Shown here: in pieces, positions 44,296 to 53,698 of the stretch
How the letters are laid out: each line of letters starts with the position of its first letter
Position numbering within the stretch: position 1 is the stretch's first letter
DNA from: CBDCZY01 sp965224745
GTDB taxonomy: Bacteria > Pseudomonadota > Gammaproteobacteria > Methylococcales > Methylomonadaceae
Direction: 5' to 3'
Assembly (NCBI GenBank): GCA_965224745.1
Contig: CBDCZY010000010.1
Location: forward strand, 186,001 to 250,000
DNA length: 64,000 nt
Program-made: the position numbers and the translations under genes
The notes under the pieces: model-generated
What the model saw: the letters and a program-made list of their open reading frames with translations, nothing else
Database searches by the model: none
What the model was told of the DNA's origin: nothing

Positions 44296-44538
44296 ATGTC
44301 AAAAAATCAAAATTTACAAGATATCTTTCTTAACACTCTTCGCAAAGAGCACATGCCTGTATCCATTTTTTTGGTCAACGGTATCAAACTGCAAGGAAAA
44401 ATTGATTCTTTTGATCAGTACGTCATTATGCTAAAGAACACAATCAGCCAAATGGTATATAAACACGCCATTTCGACGATCGTTCCTGGAAAACCAGTTA
44501 AATTACCTCGGGATGGTGACATGAACGGTGATGGTTAG
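44296..44538 (+). CDS. hfq: RNA chaperone Hfq
   Basis: 80 residues. Sm1 is in FLVNGIKLQGKIDSFDQYVI and Sm2 in YKHAISTIVP. The proximal Gln in NLQDIFLNTLRKEHMPV and the His of the KH pair are present. The C-terminal tail is short (PRDGDMNGDG), shorter than in E. coli. It mediates small-RNA pairing with mRNA. AAGGAG lies upstream of the ATG. Confidence 0.97.
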   Translation: MSKNQNLQDIFLNTLRKEHMPVSIFLVNGIKLQGKIDSFDQYVIMLKNTISQMVYKHAISTIVPGKPVKLPRDGDMNGDG

Positions 44539-44573
44539 TACACCTCCATTGCAAACTATTAAGGACATGTTGC

Positions 44574-45839
44574 TTGTTTGAAAGGCCCGGATACGGTGAG
44601 CGTGCAGTCTTAGTTCACCTTTCTTCCCAAGCAACTGATCTGGATCTTGAAGAACTCCAATCCCTCGTTGTAACCGCAAACGCTTCACCCGTAGCTATCA
44701 TAACCAGCAGTCGACGAACCCCGGATGTTCGCTACTTCATTGGCCAAGGCAAACTTGAGGAAATTAACAATGCGATCAAAACAGCTAACGCTGATATCGT
44801 TATCTTTAACCATCCTTTATCACCCAGTCAGGAACGCAACCTTGAGCTTGCTTTAAACAAGCGTGTAGTTGATCGAAATGGATTAATTCTCGACATTTTT
44901 GCGCAACGTGCTAAAACCTTTGAAGGTAAGTTACAAGTTGAACTTGCCCAGCTACGTCATTTGTCGACTCGGTTAGTCAGGGGGTGGACCCATCTCGAAC
45001 GGCAAAAAGGTGGCATTGGCTTAAGAGGGCCAGGCGAAACACAATTAGAAACTGACCGACGCCTTCTGTTCATCAAATTAAAACAAATTATCAAACGACT
45101 GGGTAAAGTTGAAAAACAACGAGCTCAAGTTAGGCGCAAGCGCAAAAAAGCGAGTATGAGAACGGTGTCCATAGTTGGTTACACCAACGCAGGTAAATCC
45201 ACACTGTTTAATGCAATAACTCACGCTGAAACTTATGTAGCAGACCAGTTATTTGCCACCCTTGATCCGACGGTTAGAAACTGTTGTTTGCCTGATAAAA
45301 GTGAAGTTGTTATTGCGGACACGGTTGGTTTTATCAGGCATTTGCCTCACGAGCTTGTCGCCGCTTTTAAATCGACATTGCAAGAGGCCAGCGAAGCTGA
45401 TCTACTGTTACATGTGATCGATGCAAATTCGGTTGAAAAAGAAAACAATATTGCAGTTGTCAACCAAGTGTTGAGCGATATTGATGCTGGCGAAGTAAAA
45501 CAGCTATTGGTTTTTAATAAAATTGATCAGCTAAATAACTTTGCTCCCAGAATTGATAGAAATGAGTTGGGTAGACCTAGCCGCGTCTGGTTGTCAGCGA
45601 GAGATCATCAAGGGATAGATTTGTTAATGCAGGCAACTGCTGAATTGTTTGCAGGTGATAAAGTGAGAAAATGCTGTTACTTGAGCCCTCATCAAGGCAA
45701 GGTTCGATCAAGTTTGTATCGTTTTGCACGGATTATTGAAGAACAGGTTGATAGTTCTGGTGGTTGGACCATAGATGTGGAGATCGAAAAGAAATTTCTC
45801 GGACTTTTGAAGGCAGTTCGAGTTGAAGAAATTAACTAA
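44574..45839 (+). CDS. hflX: Ribosome-associated GTPase HflX
   Basis: 421 residues from TTG 44574; AAGGA lies just upstream and the protein then begins MFERPGYGERAVLVHL, the expected start. The HflX domain has HLERQKGGIGLRGPGETQLE. The G domain has G1 GYTNAGKST (about 204-212), G3 DTVGF and G4 NKID. It splits or rescues stalled ribosomes after heat stress. 35 bp after hfq. Confidence 0.95.
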   Translation: MFERPGYGERAVLVHLSSQATDLDLEELQSLVVTANASPVAIITSSRRTPDVRYFIGQGKLEEINNAIKTANADIVIFNHPLSPSQERNLELALNKRVVDRNGLILDIFAQRAKTFEGKLQVELAQLRHLSTRLVRGWTHLERQKGGIGLRGPGETQLETDRRLLFIKLKQIIKRLGKVEKQRAQVRRKRKKASMRTVSIVGYTNAGKSTLFNAITHAETYVADQLFATLDPTVRNCCLPDKSEVVIADTVGFIRHLPHELVAAFKSTLQEASEADLLLHVIDANSVEKENNIAVVNQVLSDIDAGEVKQLLVFNKIDQLNNFAPRIDRNELGRPSRVWLSARDHQGIDLLMQATAELFAGDKVRKCCYLSPHQGKVRSSLYRFARIIEEQVDSSGGWTIDVEIEKKFLGLLKAVRVEEIN

Positions 45840-45930
45840 AAGATCGTCCTTTTATTTGAATTAATGGGTTATTTTTAGGATAATCCCAACCCTTACTACA
45901 ACTATAATTTTTTACAAAGTGGAGTGCTAT

Positions 45931-47142
45931 ATGTCCTGGAATGAACCTGGCGGCGACCAAAAAGACCCATGGAGTGGGCGTAACGACCAAAAAAAACCCC
46001 CTGATCTTGATGAGGCGATACGTTCGATACAGGAAAAACTAAGCGGGCTTTTTTCTGGCGGTGGTGGTGGTGGCGGTGGCGGTGGTGGTAATTCAGCGTC
46101 TACCCTTAAGGGATTAGGCTTTTTTGCTTTAGCCGCCTTGGTAATGTGGTTGCTGAGTGGGTTTTACATCGTTGACGAAGGTAATAGAGGTGTGGAGCTG
46201 CAATTTGGTAAGTACAGTGAAACAACAAATCCAGGTTTGCATTGGCATTATCCTGTCCCCATAGTTACTGTTAGTAATGTGAATGTAGAACAACAACGTT
46301 TCTTGGAATTAGGATACCGTTCCGGTGGCAGTCAACAAGCGCTAGGTTCTGTTTTGAAAGAATCGCTTATGTTGACCAAAGATGAAAACATAGTTGATAT
46401 CAGGTTGGCGATTCAATACCAAGTTAAAGATGCCAAACACTTTTTATTCAATGTTTTGAGTCCAGCTTCTACTTTGAAAGATATTACTGAAAGCTCGATA
46501 CGCGGTGTGATTGGACAAAATACTATGGACTTTGCTTTGACTGAAGGTCGTACCGAAATAGTCTCCGAAACCAAAGGTGAAATCCAGGATATCATGGACT
46601 ATTACGAAGCGGGCATACGCATCACAAGCGTAAACTTGCAAGATGCTCAGCCTCCAGAGGAAGTGCAGAGCGCCTTCGAAGATGCGATAAAAGCCAGAGA
46701 GGATAAACAACGTCTGATTAATGAGGCGCAAGGGTATTATAATGACGTTATTCCAAAAGCTCGAGGTGCTGGTGCTCGTAAGCTACAAGAAGCAGAGGGC
46801 TACAAAGCTTCTGTGATTGCTAGATCCGAAGGTGAAGCCTCTCGTTTTACCAGCTTACTGACAGAATATAGTAAAGCACCCAAAATAACTCGTGAACGTA
46901 TTTATCTCGAGTCAATGGAGCAGGTATTGAATTCTACAGAAACAGTGATGATTGATCTTAAGAGTGGTAATAATTTAATTTACCTCCCCTTGGACAAGCT
47001 GAAGTCTAATAGCAAATCGACAAAGCAATCCAGTCGAAATTCTGATATCGAAATTCCAATTACTCCTGCTCAAATGGCTCAAAAAATATCAAACTCAAGT
47101 CGTCGAAATTCAGGGCGAGGACGTGGAGAAAGGGGACGTTAA
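45931..47142 (+). CDS. hflK: FtsH modulator HflK
   Basis: 403 residues from ATG 45931, with GGAG six bases upstream; an open frame to 45919 is not needed. A Gly-rich N-terminus includes a run of 11 glycines encoded by a GGT/GGC repeat (about 46059-46091). One membrane helix (about 60-80) and the SPFH/band-7 domain (about 90-300) follow. With HflC it forms the periplasmic cage around FtsH and controls its proteolysis of membrane proteins. Confidence 0.95.
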   Translation: MSWNEPGGDQKDPWSGRNDQKKPPDLDEAIRSIQEKLSGLFSGGGGGGGGGGGNSASTLKGLGFFALAALVMWLLSGFYIVDEGNRGVELQFGKYSETTNPGLHWHYPVPIVTVSNVNVEQQRFLELGYRSGGSQQALGSVLKESLMLTKDENIVDIRLAIQYQVKDAKHFLFNVLSPASTLKDITESSIRGVIGQNTMDFALTEGRTEIVSETKGEIQDIMDYYEAGIRITSVNLQDAQPPEEVQSAFEDAIKAREDKQRLINEAQGYYNDVIPKARGAGARKLQEAEGYKASVIARSEGEASRFTSLLTEYSKAPKITRERIYLESMEQVLNSTETVMIDLKSGNNLIYLPLDKLKSNSKSTKQSSRNSDIEIPITPAQMAQKISNSSRRNSGRGRGERGR

Positions 47143-47143
47143 T

Positions 47144-47998
47144 ATGAATAACAAGATTATGGTTGTTTTAGCTATTTTGTTTGCTACTGTAATGTCATCT
47201 GTCTTTACGGTGACCGAAACTGAAAGAGCAATAACAAGACGGTTCGGTGAAATCATCAAGAGCGATTACTCGCCTGGCCTGCACTTAAAAATTCCATTTG
47301 TTGATAATGTCACAAAATTCGATGCTAGGATTTTAACTCTCAATAGTCGTCCGGAGAGATTTCTAACGTCCGAAAAGAAAAATGTGATCGTTGACACATT
47401 TGTAAAGTGGCGAATTAGTAACGCCAAAAAGTTTTATACTACGGTGGGCGGTGATGTTGACCAGGCTAATTTAAGGCTGGATCAAGTCATTAAAGATGCC
47501 GTGCGCAGCATATTCAGTCGTCGGACTATCAAAGATTTGGTCGATACTGATCGCAAAAAGATCAGATCTATTTTAGTCAAAAATGCAATCCCATTAGGCA
47601 AAGAATTGGGACTTCAAGTGGTTGATGTCAGAGTGAAACGTATTGACCTTCCAGGAGAAGTCAGTGCGTCCGTTTATAGTAGAATGGAAGCAGAAAGATC
47701 AAGAGTTGCACGCGAATTTCGTTCACAGGGGGCTGAAGCCGCGGAAAGGATTCAATCTGATGCTGACAAACAGACCCAGGTTATTTTGGCCAATGCTTAT
47801 CGGGATTCTGAAAAGCTAAAAGGTCAAGGTGATGCAACATCGGCAGATATCTATGCTAAATCCTTTGGTCAAAATAAAGAATTTTATAAGTTTTATCGAA
47901 GTATGAATGCTTATAAGGAGACCTTCAAAGGCCAAGGCAATGTTTTGGTTATGGAACCTGATTCAGACTTTTTCAAATATTTTAAATCTCAAAATTAG
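47144..47998 (+). CDS. hflC: FtsH modulator HflC
   Basis: 284 residues from ATG 47144, with AAAGGGG upstream; it begins one base after the hflK stop. N-terminal membrane helix IMVVLAILFATVMSSVF, then the SPFH domain including VDTFVKWRISNAKKFY and RVKRIDLPGEV, with a C-terminal helix. Partner of HflK. Confidence 0.95.
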   Translation: MNNKIMVVLAILFATVMSSVFTVTETERAITRRFGEIIKSDYSPGLHLKIPFVDNVTKFDARILTLNSRPERFLTSEKKNVIVDTFVKWRISNAKKFYTTVGGDVDQANLRLDQVIKDAVRSIFSRRTIKDLVDTDRKKIRSILVKNAIPLGKELGLQVVDVRVKRIDLPGEVSASVYSRMEAERSRVAREFRSQGAEAAERIQSDADKQTQVILANAYRDSEKLKGQGDATSADIYAKSFGQNKEFYKFYRSMNAYKETFKGQGNVLVMEPDSDFFKYFKSQN

Positions 47999-48039
47999 TT
48001 TCAATACCTTACATCTGTAAGTTTCCCCCTTTGCTTGTT

Positions 48040-48071
48040 AAGATATGTACACAACTATGTGTACATATCTT
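48040..48071. promoter_or_regulatory. Perfect 14-bp inverted repeat between hflC and hisZ
   Basis: AAGATATGTACACA (48040-48053), loop ACTA, and TGTGTACATATCTT (48058-48071) form a perfect 14-bp stem with a 4-base loop, 26 bases before the hisZ start. No T-run follows (GAGTTTCGG). It could be an attenuating or processing hairpin, or a dimeric operator; it differs from a plain terminator. Confidence 0.5.
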
Positions 48072-48097
48072 GAGTTTCGGCAGGTTAATGATAAATA

Positions 48098-49285
48098 ATG
48101 CGTAAAACAGACCCCTGGTTATTACCCGAGGGTGTTGAAGACCTTGTTCCCAATGAAGCATGGCATTTAGAAAAGGTTCGTAGAAGAATTATCGATCTTT
48201 TTTTTACCTGGGGTTATGATCTGGTAAGCCCACCATTAATTGAATATCTTGATTCACTCTTGATTGGCTCTGGGCACGATCTTGACAGCCAGACCTTCAA
48301 GGTAACAGATCAATTAAGCGGCCGGCTGCTGGGCATCAGAGCCGATATGACACCGCAGGTAGCTCGCATGGATGCTCACACCTTGAAACGCGATAAACCA
48401 ACAAGGTTATGTTACTTTGGAACTGTTCTTCATGCGGTGGGTGATCCGTTAGAGAAGTCGAGGTGTCCTATCCAAATCGGTGCTGAACTTTATGGTGATA
48501 GTGGCATAGAAAGCGATCTGGAAGTCATCCGGTTAATGCTGGAAGTACTTGCCATCACAGGGATATTAGACGTTCACCTCGATATCGGTCATGTTGGTAT
48601 TTTTCGAGAATTATCGAAGCAAAGCCAACTTGATGCTCATCAGGAAAGCGAATTGTTTGAGGTTTTACAGAAAAAGGCAAAACCTGAATATATTGATAAG
48701 ATCAAAAGTCTTGATATTGCTCAACGGCAGAAAGCAATGTTCATATCGTTATTAGAACTCAATGGTGATAAAAGTATAATAAAAGAAGCACAGGATTTAT
48801 TTTCGGATACGAACACCAAGGTAAAGCAAGCAATATCCGATTTAACTTATGTCAGCCAAACGCTTAGTAAATTATTTCCCGCGCTAGAGGTTAGCTTTGA
48901 TTTAGCTGAACTTAGAGGCTACCACTATCATACCGGTTTGGTGTTTTCTACGTTTGTTCCTTCTTCGGGCCGTGAGATCACCAGAGGGGGGCGGTATGAT
49001 AACTTGGGGTCAATTTTTGGTCGAAAACGGCCAGCTACAGGCTTTAGTGCAGATTTAAAAGTATTATCTTCATTATCATTTGCATCCAGAGAACCAATGA
49101 GAGAACCGATTCTTGCTCCCGATGAAGATGATGATTCGCTCCGCAAAAAAGTCCAAACCTTACGTCAAGACGGGGAAGTAGTTATCAATCAGTTACCTTC
49201 TCAAAGCATGGATGCAACCAAGTCTGGTTGTGCGGGCATTCTGGAAAAGCATGGTAATGAATGGGTTATTATCCCTAACAAATAG
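48098..49285 (+). CDS. hisZ: ATP phosphoribosyltransferase regulatory subunit
   Basis: 395 residues. It resembles a histidyl-tRNA synthetase core (DLVSPPLIEYLDSLL, RADMTPQVARMDAH, LRGYHYHTGLVFSTF, RGGRYDNLGSIFG) but lacks the C-terminal anticodon-binding domain and works with a short HisG. Its position between hflC and purA is the standard gammaproteobacterial arrangement. It ends 19 bp before purA. Confidence 0.95.
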   Translation: MRKTDPWLLPEGVEDLVPNEAWHLEKVRRRIIDLFFTWGYDLVSPPLIEYLDSLLIGSGHDLDSQTFKVTDQLSGRLLGIRADMTPQVARMDAHTLKRDKPTRLCYFGTVLHAVGDPLEKSRCPIQIGAELYGDSGIESDLEVIRLMLEVLAITGILDVHLDIGHVGIFRELSKQSQLDAHQESELFEVLQKKAKPEYIDKIKSLDIAQRQKAMFISLLELNGDKSIIKEAQDLFSDTNTKVKQAISDLTYVSQTLSKLFPALEVSFDLAELRGYHYHTGLVFSTFVPSSGREITRGGRYDNLGSIFGRKRPATGFSADLKVLSSLSFASREPMREPILAPDEDDDSLRKKVQTLRQDGEVVINQLPSQSMDATKSGCAGILEKHGNEWVIIPNK

Positions 49286-49304
49286 GCAATGTACGAGAGT
49301 GTAA

Positions 49305-50597
49305 ATGAGTAAAAAAGTTGTAATTGTAGGCGCTCAATGGGGTGATGAAGGTAAGGGCAAGCTGGTCGATTTATTAACCGAAAAAGCCGATGCTGTAGTG
49401 CGCTTTCAAGGAGGACACAATGCCGGTCATACACTGGTAATAAAAGGCCATAAAACAGTATTGCACCTTATTCCATCAGGGATACTCCACGATCATGTTC
49501 AATGTTTTATTGGCAACGGTGTGGTACTCTCACCCGATGCTCTGTTAGAAGAAATCGATTTATTACTAGATGCCAGAATACCGGTGACAGATCGTTTAAA
49601 AATTAGTGAGGCTTGCCCTATAATTTTACCTACCCACGTAGCTATCGATAAGGCGCGAGAGGAATCCATGGGTAAAAAGGCCATAGGAACAACGGGACGA
49701 GGCATCGGGCCAGCCTATGAGGACAAGGTAGCCAGGCGAGGAATACGTGCTTCAGACTTGAAAGATAGGGGGGTATTGTCGGAAAAACTTGAAGAATTGA
49801 TGAAATATCATAATTTTTTATTGTCTGACTATTTTCATGCAAACACTATCGATTACAGCACAACGTTACAAGGATTGCTTGCTAAAGCAGAACGAATTGT
49901 ACCGATGCTTACCGATGTGTCTGAAAGCATTCAGGTCTTTTCATCACAACAAAGAAATGTTTTATTCGAAGGCGCACAAGGTGCTTTGCTGGATATAGAT
50001 CACGGCACTTATCCCTTTGTAACTTCATCCAATACCACCAGTGGCAGCGTGTGTACCGGTAGTGGTATCGGTCCATTGGATTTAGATTATGTTTTGGGCA
50101 TCACTAAAGCTTATTCAACTCGTGTAGGTAACGGCCCATTCCCAACCGAGTTATTTGATGACCAAGGTGAGTTTTTAAGGCAAAAAGGTCAGGAATATGG
50201 TGCTACTACCGGCAGGCCGCGCCGCTGTGGTTGGTTCGACGCTGTCTCGGTTAAGAAGGCCGTACAAATCAACAGTATCAGTGGTGTTTGTATCACCAAG
50301 CTTGATGTGCTCGATGGCATCAAAAAAGTCGCTATTTGTACGGGTTATAATGTTGATGGAAAAAGAACTGATATCGCACCGTTAGGCGCTGAAAAGTATA
50401 ATGCCTGCCAGCCCATATATGAGTATTTTGATGGATGGCAAGAAACAACGGCTGGTGAGAGGGATTTAGACAGGTTGCCAGACAATGCCAAAGCTTACAT
50501 CAAAAAAATAGAAGAATTAATAGGTGCTCCAGTCGTTATTATTTCGACAAGCCCTGATCGAGAAGACACCATCATACTCAATCATCCTTTTGGCTGA
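49305..50597 (+). CDS. purA: Adenylosuccinate synthetase
   Basis: 430 residues, full length. GAQWGDEGKGKLVDLL (P-loop and catalytic Asp), GGHNAGHT, TTGRGIGPAYEDK and GATTGRPRRCGW are diagnostic. It converts IMP and Asp to adenylosuccinate with GTP. Confidence 0.97.
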   Translation: MSKKVVIVGAQWGDEGKGKLVDLLTEKADAVVRFQGGHNAGHTLVIKGHKTVLHLIPSGILHDHVQCFIGNGVVLSPDALLEEIDLLLDARIPVTDRLKISEACPIILPTHVAIDKAREESMGKKAIGTTGRGIGPAYEDKVARRGIRASDLKDRGVLSEKLEELMKYHNFLLSDYFHANTIDYSTTLQGLLAKAERIVPMLTDVSESIQVFSSQQRNVLFEGAQGALLDIDHGTYPFVTSSNTTSGSVCTGSGIGPLDLDYVLGITKAYSTRVGNGPFPTELFDDQGEFLRQKGQEYGATTGRPRRCGWFDAVSVKKAVQINSISGVCITKLDVLDGIKKVAICTGYNVDGKRTDIAPLGAEKYNACQPIYEYFDGWQETTAGERDLDRLPDNAKAYIKKIEELIGAPVVIISTSPDREDTIILNHPFG

Positions 50598-50703
50598 TTA
50601 TTTTTTCCAGGGTTTGTTTTGAACACAGTAGATTAATTCTAGGCATCGGCGCAAACAATTCGTTACACTTGGCAATGTTGAATAATTGTTTTAGTATTTA
50701 ATT

Positions 50704-51114
50704 ATGTTCTCAGGCCGAAGACTACGATCACTAATTTTGTTGTTGGCATCGCTTCAATTAGCTATGCCTTTTCTTCATGCACATTTAGGAAAAATAGGTG
50801 TAGCTGAAGGATTTCATGTTCCAGGTTTGGAGTTCGTGAGTTCGTTTAATACTCATCCCGAAATGCAAAGGATGTGCACAGTTCCTTGTCAGAAAGAGCA
50901 AATTATCGGTATGGGCTCGGCATTACAATCTGATTATCAAACCGATTCAACAGACGATATACTGTTTTTCTTTTTTCTGACTATATTGCTTTTCCTAGCC
51001 ATGCGGCCAATGGTTCACCGCTTTTATAGTTATGCATATTTCGTTGTAAAAGAGCCTTTCGCCTATTTTTCCCCGCCGCGAGCACCCCCTCATATATCAT
51101 TCAATGTGTTGTAG
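50704..51114 (+). CDS. Small membrane/periplasmic protein ahead of the metal RND operon
   Basis: 136 residues. An N-terminal signal-like helix (RSLILLLASLQLAMPFLHAH) and a second helix (DILFFFFLTILLFLAM). Between them are His and Cys residues (FLHAHLG, MCTVPC). Size and place recall CzcI-type proteins that precede czc operons, but sequence support is weak. It lies 215 bp before the tolC-like gene, so it may be expressed separately. Function unknown. Confidence 0.6.
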   Translation: MFSGRRLRSLILLLASLQLAMPFLHAHLGKIGVAEGFHVPGLEFVSSFNTHPEMQRMCTVPCQKEQIIGMGSALQSDYQTDSTDDILFFFFLTILLFLAMRPMVHRFYSYAYFVVKEPFAYFSPPRAPPHISFNVL

Positions 51115-51329
51115 TCAGGCTCAATAGTCTTTGTTGTTTTGACATAGAGTAATGAAACTTCTGACTATAACCTTTCAAGACTTAACAAGCTGAGCTTGGA
51201 TTAATATTTCAAGTTTATTTTATCGCGATAGAAAAGTTCTATTAATCAACTCGCTTTTTTTCAACAAAGACCTAAGGTAGTATGTTTTTGACTACAAACT
51301 TTTAGCATTTGCTATGAGAGAAAATTGAT

Positions 51330-52595
51330 ATGTTTATTTTTAACCGTACCAATATTTTTTTAATCTTAATGGTATTGACTTTGCCGAATGCAAAAAGTGA
51401 GGAAACAGGTGAGTCTTTAAGAATGGTTCAGCATGAAGATCCGGTAGTGGTAGATCCTCAACTTAGCTTGCCAGCGTTGATCGATAACAGCTTACAAAAA
51501 TATCCTGATGTTTATTGGTTACAAGCGTTAGAAGATGAAGCAAAAGCAATTGCTCAGAGAGGCTTAAGTTGGTTCGCAGGCTCTCCCAGCATCGGTTTGT
51601 TCTATCAACAAGCAACCAGCGGTACTCTTCACTATGGCGATGCTTATCTACAAACACCGCTTTGGAATTTAGGTCAGCGGGACGCTGAGCGGGTTTTAGC
51701 AAATAAAGCCCAATTGAGCGCGCATATGCAGAGGGATTTTATTAAGCTACGGGTAGCTGGGTTGATCAGGATAGCTTTATGGGATTTGGCTCTTATGAAT
51801 AATCGCTATGAACAAGCCCATGCAGAACTGAAAGTGACTGAACAATTATCAAAAAAAGTTAAAAAACTCTACCAATTAGGAGAGTTGGCTAAATCTGATT
51901 GGTTGTTGGTGCGAACCGAAGCGTTGCAAAAAAAATCGCTGTTAACCAAGGCGGAAGCAGAAGTGATGCATGCAAGAAAACGTTATATGAGTCTTACTCA
52001 ATCGAATGCTGTTCCAAAAGAATATCGTGAAAAACGCCATAAACCGACCAATATAGTGCCGCTACATCCTGCTATTCGACTTATTGACGCATCAATAAGT
52101 CGCAAACAATCCGAGAGAAATGCCACTCGATTAGAAGGTTCTGGACAAACACAATTGACCATTGGTGTGAATAGTGATCGAGGTGATAAGGATCCCCGCA
52201 GCAATAACACAGAGAGTTTTAACATAGGAGTCAATATTCCATTTGGCGGAGCGGGTCATCTAGCCCCCAAGCTGGCAGCCGTCCAAGTCGAATTAAATAA
52301 ACTAATCGCCGAACGGGCACAAATTGTTAGAGATTTGGAGTTGGCACATCATGAGGCGGAGCACAATTTACAAATTGATCAAACTGAGATAAAGATCGCG
52401 GAACAACTTAGAGACATAGCTGAACAACATTTAAAAATGTCTGAGGTGAGTTTTACCGCAGGAGAAACCGATTTGATTGATTTTTTAAAAATGCAGTCAA
52501 GAACGCAACAGGCTGTACTAAACGCAAAAGAACGTTCGATTATACTACAGCGCGACATCGCGCTATATAACCAAGCAATCGGCCAACTGCCATGA
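51330..52595 (+). CDS. Outer-membrane channel of the metal RND pump (CzcC/CusC-like)
   Basis: 421 residues. A signal peptide (FLILMVLTLPNAKSE) precedes long helices and two duplicated TolC-family repeats, including SLPALIDNSLQKYPDVYWLQA early and VSFTAGETDLIDFLKMQS late. No lipobox is visible, unlike many CzcC proteins. It overlaps the fusion-protein gene (ATGA at 52592-52595). Confidence 0.87.
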   Translation: MFIFNRTNIFLILMVLTLPNAKSEETGESLRMVQHEDPVVVDPQLSLPALIDNSLQKYPDVYWLQALEDEAKAIAQRGLSWFAGSPSIGLFYQQATSGTLHYGDAYLQTPLWNLGQRDAERVLANKAQLSAHMQRDFIKLRVAGLIRIALWDLALMNNRYEQAHAELKVTEQLSKKVKKLYQLGELAKSDWLLVRTEALQKKSLLTKAEAEVMHARKRYMSLTQSNAVPKEYREKRHKPTNIVPLHPAIRLIDASISRKQSERNATRLEGSGQTQLTIGVNSDRGDKDPRSNNTESFNIGVNIPFGGAGHLAPKLAAVQVELNKLIAERAQIVRDLELAHHEAEHNLQIDQTEIKIAEQLRDIAEQHLKMSEVSFTAGETDLIDFLKMQSRTQQAVLNAKERSIILQRDIALYNQAIGQLP

Positions 52596-53698
52596 AAATT
52601 AAAATTTTGTTTCTTTCTTGGTTATTGTTGATAGGTAACCATGCCATTTTAAAGGCGGATGAGTTTATAAAACTGTCACCTGACCAAATGTCCCGATTAG
52701 GTATCAAGTTAGCAGAAATGCAAAAGGTTAATGAAATACCCTTATTACAAGCACCGGGAAAAATCATTGTACCTCCTTCGAACGAGCAAATAGCAAGCGC
52801 TTCACAAGCTGGTTTTATTCAGCAATTAGCAGTCTCAAGCGGTGATCAAATTAAGCGAGGTCAAATATTAGCCACAATCAAAAGTTCTGAATTGTTAGCG
52901 GTGCAACGAAATTTTTTGCAATCAGCAAGCGATCTTCAGTTGGCGAAGGTACATTATCAAAGAGATAAAAATTTGTTCGCAGAAGGCGTCGTATCAAAAC
53001 GGCGTTGGATGGACACTCAAGCGAATTATCAAAATTTGATCACGCAACTTAATGAAACAACGCAATTATTAGAAATTGCAGGATTGTCCAAAACAGATAT
53101 AAAAAACCTAAAGAACAACCGTCAGTTGAAGGGATCTCTGGATGTTGTGTCATCGATGGACGGTGTCGTTTTAAAGAGGCTGGTACAAGTTGGGCAAAAG
53201 GTGGAGAGATTGCAGCCGGTTTTCCATATTGCAAATTTAAATAAGCTTTGGATAGAAATCCGTGTTGCACAAAAGCATATCCATCTTATTAGGATTAATG
53301 ATCAGGTTACCATACCAAACACATCGGTCAGAGCTAGTGTTGTGCTGTTGGGTTCAAGCGTAGATCCCAAGGATCAAACTATTTTGGTTCGCGCAGTAAT
53401 AAATTCTCCACCGCTTAAAAATCAGATAAGAGTTTATCAGCAAGTTCGTGCGCAAATCATTAGAAAGTTGCAGTCCTCAGCTTATCAAATAAGTGCATCT
53501 GCCATTGTTAGAAATGCAGGTGAATCCTTGGTATTCGTCTCTGCCAAGAAAGGGTTTAGCGTTCGTCCAGTCAACATACTCGGTCGAGAGCAAAAAACTG
53601 TCATTATCGAAGGGGATTTTTTAGAAAAAGAGTTAATCGCCATCCAAGGTACGGTCGCCATCAAAGCAGCCTGGCAGGGGTTAGGAGGTGAGGAATAA
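52592..53698 (+). CDS. Periplasmic fusion protein of the metal RND pump (CzcB/CusB-like)
   Basis: 368 residues. Signal peptide, then a barrel-sandwich start (KIIVPPSNEQIASASQAG, DQIKRGQILATIKSSELL), an alpha hairpin with VSKRRWMDTQANYQNLI, and SSMDGVVLKRLVQVGQKV completing the lipoyl domain. The C-terminal barrel follows. No N-terminal His-rich or Met-rich metal-binding extension is present, so the metal cannot be inferred. Coupled to genes on both sides. Confidence 0.87.
   Translation: MKIKILFLSWLLLIGNHAILKADEFIKLSPDQMSRLGIKLAEMQKVNEIPLLQAPGKIIVPPSNEQIASASQAGFIQQLAVSSGDQIKRGQILATIKSSELLAVQRNFLQSASDLQLAKVHYQRDKNLFAEGVVSKRRWMDTQANYQNLITQLNETTQLLEIAGLSKTDIKNLKNNRQLKGSLDVVSSMDGVVLKRLVQVGQKVERLQPVFHIANLNKLWIEIRVAQKHIHLIRINDQVTIPNTSVRASVVLLGSSVDPKDQTILVRAVINSPPLKNQIRVYQQVRAQIIRKLQSSAYQISASAIVRNAGESLVFVSAKKGFSVRPVNILGREQKTVIIEGDFLEKELIAIQGTVAIKAAWQGLGGEE

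Noticed and set aside
48040..48071. Calling the 14-bp repeat an intrinsic terminator
   Set aside because: No T tract follows in either direction near the stem, so it is listed as regulatory instead.
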